Below, piece after piece: positions 57,866 through 64,000 of a stretch of DNA of 64,000 nt. Below the pieces are notes generated by a model. That model saw nothing but the letters and a program-made list of their open reading frames with translations, was not told the origin of the DNA and searched no databases. Every line of letters starts with the position of its first letter. Position 1 is the first letter of the stretch. This DNA comes from Rothia nasimurium (lineage in GTDB: Bacteria > Actinomycetota > Actinomycetes > Actinomycetales > Micrococcaceae). The translations under genes and the position numbers were made by a program. Location of the stretch: NCBI RefSeq assembly GCF_928392795.1, contig NZ_CAKMTJ010000006.1:1-64000 (forward strand). The letters are read 5' to 3'.

Positions 57866-58478
57866 GGGCCACGCACAAACTATCGCTGCTTATTCTGAGC
57901 GTGCTCAAGAATATGCAACGGTGTTAGGACATATTAAAGCTACGAAAGAGGCCGATCGAAAGCTGGTTAGCTCTTGGGCCAGTTCCGTCGCGGGGATTAT
58001 CCTTGACCTTGGATGCGGGCCTGGGCACTGGGCAAATTTTATTGCATCACAAGGTATAAAGGTGAAGGGCCTTGACCCCACTCCCCTTTTTATTGAAATT
58101 GCCTCAGAAAAATATCCTCATGAGCAGTTTGAGGTGGGAACAGTTGCAGATGAAGCAGGAAAGGAATATCGCGGGGTTCTTGCTTGGTACTCCCTCATAC
58201 ATTGCGCACCAGAACAACTCTTACAGGAACTAAAAGGTATCTGGTCGGTTCTTTCTGAGGACGGCACCCTCCTGCTTGGGTATTTTCGGGGAAAATCTCT
58301 AGGAATCTTTAACCACGCGGTCACCCCGGCCTGGTACTGGCCTGATAGTTTTATGGCCGAGATTCTTAGTCAGGCAGGATTCCAAATCCTTGACCAAGAG
58401 TATCGAACTGATCAAGATGCTCGCCCTCATGGCGCAATAGTTGCACAAAAGGTGACCCCTGGGAGGGGAGATTTTTAG
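57852..58478 (+). CDS. Class I SAM-dependent methyltransferase
   Basis: The 208-residue product has the SAM-binding motif I ILDLGCGPGHWANFI (about residues 49-63), motif II acidic residue in VKGLDPTPLF, and motif IV VLAWYSLIHC (about 109-118) followed by LSEDGTLLLGYF. The fold is of the Methyltransf_11/25 type, normally acting on small molecules or macromolecules. Its start codon lies inside the HEPN gene, so translation is coupled. It may modify or protect what the HEPN protein attacks; this is inference from coupling only. Confidence 0.8.
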   Translation: MPTREGHAQTIAAYSERAQEYATVLGHIKATKEADRKLVSSWASSVAGIILDLGCGPGHWANFIASQGIKVKGLDPTPLFIEIASEKYPHEQFEVGTVADEAGKEYRGVLAWYSLIHCAPEQLLQELKGIWSVLSEDGTLLLGYFRGKSLGIFNHAVTPAWYWPDSFMAEILSQAGFQILDQEYRTDQDARPHGAIVAQKVTPGRGDF

Positions 58479-58513
58479 AAGTTAACAGGCTATAAGACCC
58501 AAGGTAAATAAAG

Positions 58514-58540
58514 AGCCCCGCAGGCTATACCAGCGGGGCT
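58514..58540 (+). terminator. Terminator after the methyltransferase gene
   Basis: AGCCCCGC pairs with GCGGGGCT around an 11-nt loop and is followed by TGTTGTGT. Its 3' part belongs to the second copy of the 27-bp repeat. Confidence 0.7.
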
Positions 58541-58561
58541 TGTTGTGTGCGCCCTGTGGGG
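58535..58561. repeat. 27-bp direct repeat, copy 2 (att-like, cut by IS)
   Basis: It is identical to 57017-57043 except one base and ends exactly where the IS3-family element begins (58562). It therefore represents a second tRNA-Lys 3' end fragment that lost its rest to the insertion. Confidence 0.75.
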
Positions 58562-58611
58562 TGATATGTACTGGGTTTCGGTCACACCCACCACCCAAAA
58601 AAACTAACACA

Positions 58612-59515
58612 TCAAACAACAGCAACTAAAGCATCATCCACCACCTCCTGAGGAGCCCGATAACCAAGAGCCGAATGCAACCGCTACCGATTCCACCAAC
58701 ACACCCAACCCGCCGTGGCAGCCCCCAACTGAGCAACAGATTCAAAGAACCGGCCACGTACAAGCTCAGTCTTATACGCACCGTTAACCGACTCAGCCAG
58801 GACATTATCGTATGAATCTCCAGTAGATCCCACGGACAACCAAACACCCAGCTGGACCAGCTCACGAGTGTAATCCTCAGCCACATACTGCGAGCCCCGG
58901 TCTGAGTGATGCACCACCTGCGTCAAACCAGACACTGAACGCCTGGCTTCAAACAAAGCCTGCTTGAGAGCCATCAGCGGCATACCCTGAGTATGCATAG
59001 TCGAGGAAACGCCCCAGCCCACAATTTTCCGGCTGAACACATCAGTGATGAACGCGGTGTAGCAAAACCCGCCAGCAGTACGCACATAGGTGAAATCTGC
59101 GACCCACAGACGGTTCGGCGCATCAGCGGTAAAACGGCGATTGACCAGATCAGGGCGGTGATCCAAGACAGTGGCAGGCCTAGTAGTCACAGGCTTACGC
59201 CCCCCGATGCACGCCCTGGAGACCAGCTGCACGCATCAATCGGTAGGTCTGGTCCCGTCCGACTGACCAGCCTGCTCGTCTCAACGCTTGCCACATTTTG
59301 CGCACGCCGTAGACTCCGTAGTTCTCCTGGTGGATTTTGATCAGTTCAGGAATGAGGAGCTGGTCGGATAGTGATCTGGCTGAAGCGACACGGCCAATTG
59401 CGCGGTAATAGCCGCTGGCCGTAATGAAGCCACCATCAAGATGCTCGGATAGGACTTGGCAGATGGGCTCGATTCCGAAAAGATCCTTATAAGTGTTGAT
59501 GAATCGGATCATCAT
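58612..59515 (-). pseudogene. IS3-family transposase orfB, disrupted
   Basis: The upstream part encodes the HTH_21-type region (YGVYGVRKMWQALRRAGW) and the downstream part the DDE integrase core: VADFTYVRTAGGFCYTAFI, HHSDRGSQYVAEDY and a SYDNVLAESVNGAYK stretch. One extra base in a run of six C (plus-strand 59200-59205) breaks the frame between GLQGVHRG and RKPVTTRPA. A TAG codon at 58684-58686 then interrupts WWNR and RLHSALGYRAPQEV. Without a frame correction and a read-through the transposase cannot be made. Confidence 0.85.
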
Positions 59516-59545
59516 CGGGCCGGTGCCTCGAGCTCCGCGTACGGA

Positions 59546-59833
59546 TTAAGCTGAGACGGTTTTCAAAATCTCGTTGGCCCTACGCAGTTCCGCGTTTTCT
59601 CGTTTCAGGTGTCTGATTTCGGCCGCCGCGTCACTAGTAGTACTGATTTCTTTGCCGGTGTCCAGTGCAGCAGTGTTGCACCAGCGGGCCAGGGTGTTGT
59701 GGGAAATTCCTAGCCGAGGGGCGATGTCTTTGATCGCCGCAGTTATGGATGGAGCGTCAGCGTGGTTGAGTCGGTCGCCTACGAGTCGTACTGCTCGTTC
59801 TTTGAATTCTTGGGGGGGGTATTTGGTGGGCAT
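59546..59833 (-). CDS. IS3-family transposase orfA
   Basis: The 95-residue product starts at ATG 59833 (MPTKYPPQEFKERAVRLVGD). It is the helix-turn-helix OrfA (HTH_Tnp_1) with IAPRLGISHNTLARWCNTAA as recognition region and a C-terminal leucine-zipper-like coiled coil (AAEIRHLKRENAELRRANEI). The frame is intact. It normally binds the IS ends and joins orfB by frameshifting; here orfB is broken. Confidence 0.85.
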   Translation of the reverse strand: MPTKYPPQEFKERAVRLVGDRLNHADAPSITAAIKDIAPRLGISHNTLARWCNTAALDTGKEISTTSDAAAEIRHLKRENAELRRANEILKTVSA

Positions 59834-59897
59834 GGTTTTTATTATTCCTTCCGGTGGGGTGGGGGTGGAAGGTGTGGACTGAACCCAGTACATATCA

Positions 59898-60639
59898 GCA
59901 CCGCCCCGGCCGGGTAATGAGAAACCAGGATGTTACCAACCATCACTTCAAATACCGTTGCCATATTCACCACGAAACCAGAGCCCTGATACACCCCAGC
60001 AGTTGCACTAAAACCTATCTGCTGAAGAACCATCGCAGCCCATCGAAAAACCTGCTCATAATGCTGATTGAGACGAGTAAAAACCACATCAGGTACAACC
60101 TGACCAGGAACAAGGGACTGTACACCATCAAAGCTCTGAAGAAATCTTCGATACGCCAGAGCTTCATCAGAGAACCGGCCGTCTTGTTCCAACAGGTGCA
60201 TCAGATGCACCGCCGCCGTCAATAACACCTGATTGACTGGGATATTTACACCAAACTTTTGATAGCTCGTTTCAAAAGGATAAAGATTCCCATAATGACG
60301 AGTAAGTTGCTCATTCAGCAATAACCGGCCACGCAAAACAGAGGAATGCTCTTGCACTGAAACATACCCTTGTAAGAGGCCACCAGCTAAGATGCCTTCC
60401 ACGAGAGTCCGATACATCTGGGCCATTGCACAGATTAGCGACTCCTGATTTAGAGGCGTATGCTCGCCTTTCCATTTGAGTGGAACATAGGCTTGTTGCA
60501 TCATCCATATCACTGAACAAACAGGCAGCTTAGGGGCAATACTAAAAGTGGACCCTTCAAAACTGACCTGACCGGCGACCTGTTTTACAGAGACGTTAAA
60601 ACATCCTTCTCTAGGGGAATGAGAAACGTCCGCTATCCC
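59898..60639 (-). pseudogene. McrC-like restriction component, truncated by the IS
   Basis: The frame resembles McrC of McrBC 5-methylcytosine restriction systems: an N-terminal beta stretch (VAGQVSFEGSTFSIAPKLPV), then LVEGILAGGLLQGYVSVQEH, VLRGRLLLNEQL and VNIPVNQVLLTAAVHLMHLL. The C-terminus, which would carry the PD-(D/E)xK nuclease, is cut off by the IS3 element right after a VFEVMVGNILVSHYPAG segment. The 5' boundary with the RHS fragment is blurred. The frame begins without a usual start codon until GTG 60513. No mcrB ATPase gene is in the window. Confidence 0.65.
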
Positions 60640-60743
60640 CTGCTCTTTGCACCTTTGGATCCGGTTAATGCGAATCGGTATGCCTATGCTGGTGGGGACC
60701 CGGTGAACAATTTTGACCCAACGGGTCTATATGGGATTGAAGA
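60619..60743 (+). pseudogene. RHS core C-terminal fragment, cut by IS6 element
   Basis: The frame reads MRNVRYPLLFAPLDPVNANR and then YAYAGGDPVNNFDPTGLYG, the closing motif of an RHS core. Downstream sequence is replaced by the IS6 left end. It is a second RHS relic in the window, unlike the one at 1 kb in detail, and is probably from another RHS locus. Confidence 0.7.
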
Positions 60744-61586
60744 GGTGTTGTTGCAAAGTTGGGGCAGTAGGAAGAGCGACGTGAAATAATCACAGCCATG
60801 GGTATCTTCTCCTGTCGTCATTTCCCCCGTGACATCATTCTGTAGGCAGTGCGGTGATACTGCCGCTACGGGGTGAGCTATCGCGATCTGGAGGAAATGA
60901 TGACTGAGCGGGGTGTGCCGGTCAACCACACCACGATCTACCGCTGGGTCCAGAAATACGGCCCTAAGCTGGACAAGCAAACACGGTGGTGCCGGCAGGT
61001 ACCTGACTGGCAGGCCAGTTCCTGGCAGGTGGATGAGACCTATATCCGGGTCAGCGGCAGGTGGTGTTACCTCCATCGGGCAATCACCGCCGGTGGCCAG
61101 ACCCTGGACTTTTACCTCTCTCCGAAGCAGAACGTGGTCGCAGCGAAGCGTTTCCTGGCCGAGGCCCACAGATCCAATGCGTCAGCCGGGTATCCCAGAG
61201 TGATCAACACCGATAAAGCACCCTCCCTAGCCAGGGCAATCGCCGAGTTGAAGTCAGAGGGAATCTGCCCGCCAACAGTGGAACACCGGCAGGTGAAATA
61301 CCTCAACAATATCCTGGAAGGCGACCATGGTCGGCTGAAGCGGATCCTCGGTCCGAAAGGCGCGTTTAAGAACCGGACATCTGCATATCGGACGTTGAAA
61401 GGGATGGAGGCGATGCACTCATTGCGGAAAGGGCAAGGCACGATGTTTACCTACGGGCAACCGAACCCGGGCGCGGTGATCGCCAACCGGGTCTTCGAGA
61501 CGGCCTGAGAACGCCCACACGCAGCGGTGATCAGGGAATAAGAAACTGAGTCTTCGCTGCTCTCCGCCCAACTTTGCAACAGCACC
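60744..61586 (+). mobile_element. Decayed IS6-family insertion sequence
   Basis: The ends are GGTGTTGTTGCAAAGTTGGG (60744-60763) and, inverted, GGTGCTGTTGCAAAGTTGGG (61567-61586), with one mismatch. The size is 843 bp. The ends match the IS26/IS1628-type GTTGCAAA family. The 8-bp flanks (ATTGAAGA and CGACGCAC) do not match, so no target duplication remains. The transposase has two in-frame stops. Confidence 0.88.
60798..61508 (+). pseudogene. IS6-family transposase with two nonsense codons
   Basis: From ATG 60798 the frame reads MGIFSCRHFPRDIIL, then TAG (60843-60845), AVR, TGA (60855-60857) and YCRYGVSYRDLEEMM. At both stops relatives have Trp (TGG), so each is a single-base change. The rest is intact: SSWQVDETYIRVSG, INTDKAPSLARAI and HGRLKRILGPKG supply the DDE residues. 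A restart at GTG 60873 would give 211 residues lacking the N-terminal 25, including part of the zinc-finger-like helix. Confidence 0.85.
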
Positions 61587-61767
61587 CGACGCACGAGGAA
61601 GCGAACGAGATCAGATCTGCAGCTGCCGCAGCCAGGATGCCGATCATCAGTAACCCGGTGGGGAAGAAGACGGTTTTCTGGTTATCCCGGAAGACCACAA
61701 CACCGAGGAAGGTCATCGTGCTGCCCGGTGGGCGGTCTGCAGCAACTCTGCCCACCTGGGCACTCAA
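61587..61767 (-). pseudogene. Truncated membrane protein, cut by IS6 element
   Basis: The minus-strand frame from TTG 61767 (or ATG 61716) contains MTFLGVVVFRDNQKTVFFPT and GLLMIGILAAAAADLISFAS, a hydrophobic helix. After the IS boundary the frame runs into the IS end and means nothing. It lies 14 bp downstream of the multicopper oxidase gene and was probably part of the copper operon. No family is recognised. Confidence 0.5.
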
Positions 61768-61781
61768 CCCTGCTGTGGGGG

Positions 61782-63281
61782 TTACTCGTAGCGAAGCGAG
61801 CTGACCATCCCGGCTTCCATGTGATAGGCGTTATGGCAGTGAAATGCCCACTCACCGGGGTTCTCAGCGATCAGGTCGGCGATCATGGTTTCACCCGGGC
61901 GGAGAAGGACGGTGTCCTTGCGTAGCCCGCCGCTGCCGGGCAGCGCCCACGTGTGGCCGTGGATGTGCATGGGATGGGGCATCATGGTCCTGTTGCGCAT
62001 GACCATCCGCAGGCGCTGGCCCTCCTGCACGGTCGCGGAGGAGGATTGGCCGTCGGTGAGAATGCTCCATTCATACGGCATCATCTGCCCGCCCAGGTCG
62101 ATGCTGACTTCTCGGTCTGGTGTGCCCTCGGGCAGGAGTGCACGGTCTGCTGGCTTCAGGGAGGACAGAAGCAGTCCGGTGGACGACAACTCGGGGAAGT
62201 CGACATCGGGGCGGGGGGCCTGGCCGCCGGCGGTGCGGATGACAGCGAAGGCGCGGTCGTCCTTACCCACCGCCAAAGCCGTGAGCGGGAAGACGCCGTC
62301 GCCGAGGATGACCTCGACGTCGACACGCTCGCCCATGGACAGGTAGATCGATTCGGTCTCCCAGGGCTGGACAGGGAAGCCGTCGGTGTGGGTGACGGTC
62401 ATGCGGTGACCACCGAGGGCCACCTTGAAGATGGTGTCACCACCGGAGTTGATAAACCGCAGGCGGGCCTTGTCGCCCGGGCGAGCATTGAAGGTCCGGT
62501 GAGCACGGGGGATACGTCCGTTGATGAGGTAGTGCGGATACATCACATCGCCGGCATCCCCGCCCAGTACCTGATCCGGGGTGCCGTGCATCATCTGGTC
62601 GTGACCTCCCATTCCCATTCCCATTCCCATTCCCATTCCCCCGTTATGGTCGCCCGAACCCATTCCGGTGAGCTTGTCGAGCTCATCGTCGGGAGTGCCC
62701 TGAATGCCATCGACCCAGTCGTCGAGCACGATGGTCCACTCGACGTCCTGGTCCTCAGCGTCTTGCGGGTCACGGATGATCAGCGGGGCGTGGAGGCCAC
62801 GATCAAGCTGCAGGCCGGTGTGGGAATGGTAGAAGTAGGTGCCACCGTGGGGGACTTCAAAGACATAGGAGAAAGACTCGCCAGGTTCAATGGGGTTCTG
62901 GGTCATGCCGGGCACACCGTCGGCTGCGTTGTGGAGTGCGATGCCATGCCAGTGGATGGAGGTGCTCTCAGGCAGTTCATTGGTGATATCGACCTGGAGG
63001 ACGTCGCCGGCGGTGGCCTCAATGGCCGCATCCCCGGTGTCAGAGACATATCCCCACGTCTTGGCTTCGATGCCGCCGATATCCAGGGAGAGGGGCCGGG
63101 CGGTCAGTGTCCGGCGCACCGTCGGCTCACCGAGCGCAGTGGGGGTGGGAGTGGGGCGAAGGGAGGGACCTGATCCCGAGGCAGCGGGTCCAGGGGCGCT
63201 GGTGCAGGCGGTCAGGGCCCCGGTGCCGGCGAGGACGAGCCCGCCGAGCAGAAACTGTCGTCGGGAAGACGCGTTTGTCAT
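61782..63281 (-). CDS. Multicopper oxidase, copper-resistance type (Tat lipoprotein)
   Basis: The 499-residue protein starts MTNASSRRQFLLGGLVLAG with a twin-arginine motif and a lipobox LTAC, so it should be exported folded and lipidated. Copper ligands occur in SIHWHGIALH, YFYHSHTG, HPMHIHGHTW and WAFHCHNAYHMEAGM, giving a type 1 site and the trinuclear cluster. A Met/Gly/His-rich segment (MGMGMGMGMGGHDQMMHG, about residues 217-234) contains five in-frame GGAATG-type hexamers. Like CueO it would oxidise Cu(I) outside the cell. It stands next to cueP. Confidence 0.9.
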   Translation of the reverse strand: MTNASSRRQFLLGGLVLAGTGALTACTSAPGPAASGSGPSLRPTPTPTALGEPTVRRTLTARPLSLDIGGIEAKTWGYVSDTGDAAIEATAGDVLQVDITNELPESTSIHWHGIALHNAADGVPGMTQNPIEPGESFSYVFEVPHGGTYFYHSHTGLQLDRGLHAPLIIRDPQDAEDQDVEWTIVLDDWVDGIQGTPDDELDKLTGMGSGDHNGGMGMGMGMGMGGHDQMMHGTPDQVLGGDAGDVMYPHYLINGRIPRAHRTFNARPGDKARLRFINSGGDTIFKVALGGHRMTVTHTDGFPVQPWETESIYLSMGERVDVEVILGDGVFPLTALAVGKDDRAFAVIRTAGGQAPRPDVDFPELSSTGLLLSSLKPADRALLPEGTPDREVSIDLGGQMMPYEWSILTDGQSSSATVQEGQRLRMVMRNRTMMPHPMHIHGHTWALPGSGGLRKDTVLLRPGETMIADLIAENPGEWAFHCHNAYHMEAGMVSSLRYE

Positions 63282-63352
63282 GATTTAACCTTTCTTGGGG
63301 CAAGATTTCAGTGATACGGGAGACAGGCGCAGGTGAGGACCCTGCTGAGCCA

Positions 63353-63928
63353 TCACGTCAGGCGCAGGTCTGTGACACAGGTGGCACCATCGTCGGTGGT
63401 GGAAAACTCCGTGGTGCCGGTACGCCCCTGGTAGCTGACCTCAATCAGGCCGGTGGTATCATCAGGAAGCCAGAAGCCAATAAACCCATTGTCGAAGGTG
63501 GTTGTCGCCTCATCCACCAGCACCTCACCGGTCGCCTCATCGGTGATCGTGACCTGGATATCCTCATTGTCGAGTTCCCCCAGGCAGGTCGTGAGGCTGT
63601 GGTAGAAGCAGTCGTGGGTGGAGGTGAGATAAGGTGCGATCGAGACATACGTCTGATTGTCGGGAAGATCGACCACGACTTCCTGGTCATCGCTCGAGAG
63701 CAGCAGTTCATCGGCACGCACTGAGGCAATCAGATCCGTGGGACGCTCAGTGACCTTCTGCCGGTCGAGGTGATCAATGATCTCCACCGCGTCCATGTCG
63801 GCCAGGCCATGGGTAGTCAGGAATGTATCCTGGGACGCTGTCCCGTCGGCGGTGGGTTCCGGGTCGGCGGCCGAACACCCCGTGAGGGCGAGGGCAAGGG
63901 CGGCGGCTGCGATCGCTGCTCGTTTCAC
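63353..63928 (-). CDS. cueP: CueP-family periplasmic/extracellular copper-binding lipoprotein
   Basis: The 191-residue product starts at GTG 63928 with AAGGAG six bases upstream; the open frame to 63988 is rejected. A lipobox (LTGC) anchors it. The mature part matches the CueP pattern: QDTFLTTHGLADMDAVEIID, RPTDLIASVRADELLLSSDD, HDCFYHSLTTCLGEL (Cys and His for copper) and FDNGFIGFWLP, with a last Cys in GATCVTDLRL. CueP binds Cu(I) outside the membrane and is found with copper-export or copper-oxidase genes. It lies just upstream of the multicopper oxidase in the same direction, separated by 71 bp. Confidence 0.88.
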   Translation of the reverse strand: MKRAAIAAAALALALTGCSAADPEPTADGTASQDTFLTTHGLADMDAVEIIDHLDRQKVTERPTDLIASVRADELLLSSDDQEVVVDLPDNQTYVSIAPYLTSTHDCFYHSLTTCLGELDNEDIQVTITDEATGEVLVDEATTTFDNGFIGFWLPDDTTGLIEVSYQGRTGTTEFSTTDDGATCVTDLRLT

Positions 63929-64000
63929 GTCAATCTCCTTAGATCGTGGTAAGACCGTGAGAAGACACCGTCTCAAGGTCGATGCCATACCTTATGTCTA
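63929..64000 (-). promoter_or_regulatory. Promoter region of the copper module
   Basis: On the minus strand TTGAGA followed by a spacer and TTACCA lies upstream of the cueP ribosome-binding site. The dyad AGAC-ACC-GTCT occurs inside the spacer. This layout could suit a MerR/CueR-type or CsoR-type copper regulator, but the window ends here and no regulator gene is seen. Confidence 0.3.

Larger units (their letters stand above)
58562..59897 (-). mobile_element. Decayed IS3-family insertion sequence
   Basis: The ends begin TGATATGTACTGGGTT in inverted orientation (58562-58577 and 59882-59897), 16 bp perfect with further similarity (CACACC). The element is 1,336 bp with orfA and orfB on the minus strand. 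No 3-bp target duplication is visible (GGG on the left, GCA on the right), so a deletion or recombination has joined different flanks. orfB carries a frameshift and a nonsense codon. Confidence 0.88.

Noticed and set aside
60684..61169. Long minus-strand frame opposite the IS6 transposase
   Set aside because: It is the antisense of a conserved transposase and has no recognisable protein features.
61953..63173. 406-codon plus-strand frame over the multicopper oxidase gene
   Set aside because: It is a high-GC shadow of the oxidase, whose copper motifs show the true frame.

Overview
The window is a high-GC actinobacterial chromosome segment, most likely from Rothia or another member of the Micrococcaceae. 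I infer this from gene content and gene style: leaderless-looking starts, GTG starts, an HrtBA/ChrSA-type heme export locus, a Corynebacterium-like SiaEFGI/NanR sialic acid locus, and TadA, RecQ and CstA homologues of actinobacterial type. No rRNA, CRISPR array or replication origin was seen.

Layout. 1-2.25 kb: the 3' end of an RHS polymorphic-toxin gene, two paralogous small membrane-anchored proteins and an orphan RHS tail fragment. 2.36-4.35 kb: a HAD phosphatase, a membrane protein, and a RelB/RelE-type toxin-antitoxin pair lying between two near-identical terminators. 4.5-7.3 kb: a methionine uptake operon (metQ-metN-metI, minus strand). 7.5-18.9 kb: a full sialic acid uptake and catabolism locus. 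It has a NanR-type regulator divergent from a four-gene ABC transporter, then nanA, nanK, nanE, and a divergent nagB/nagA pair. Imported N-acetylneuraminate would be cleaved to ManNAc, phosphorylated, epimerised to GlcNAc-6-P, deacetylated and deaminated to fructose-6-P. 19-26 kb: an acyl-CoA synthetase, a hexapeptide acetyltransferase, and an unusual three-gene signalling operon with one LuxR-type regulator and two membrane kinase-like proteins. 26.4-31.4 kb: a branched-chain/pyruvate 2-oxoacid dehydrogenase operon (E1a, E1b, E2) and a HisC-type aminotransferase. 31.5-39.6 kb: tRNA-Thr, a CitE-like lyase, a heme exporter (hrtBA) divergent from its two-component system (chrSA), and an acyltransferase. 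39.7-48.2 kb: cstA with its small YbdD partner, a quinone oxidoreductase, three tRNA-Ser genes, SixA, an esterase, an orphan winged-helix regulator and upp. 48.2-56.7 kb: a TetR regulator, tadA, a RecQ-like helicase, a short asparaginase, two adjacent secreted proteins (one with beta-pore-former features), a sulfurtransferase and a hydroxyacyl-CoA dehydrogenase.

57-64 kb is accessory DNA. It opens with the 3' half of a tRNA-Lys gene, the classic scar of an integrase-type attachment site. A two-gene cassette follows (an Abi-like HEPN protein overlapping a SAM methyltransferase), flanked by a 27-bp direct repeat. Next come a decayed IS3-family element that interrupts a second copy of the att-like sequence and truncates an mcrC-like gene, an RHS tail fragment, and a decayed IS6-family element. 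Last is a copper-resistance module (multicopper oxidase and CueP). Neither IS has a visible target-site duplication, so the region looks assembled by IS-mediated recombination.

Non-coding structure is prominent. There are large hairpins between operon genes (metQ/metN, siaE/siaF, transporter/nanA), a dispersed hairpin repeat family, a 27-bp inverted repeat near 39.7 kb, and a 512-bp gene-free stretch at 25.9-26.4 kb with several perfect stems. The octamer GCGGACGC/GCGTCCGC occurs about 34 times by eye count in the first 54 kb and not at all in the last 10 kb.
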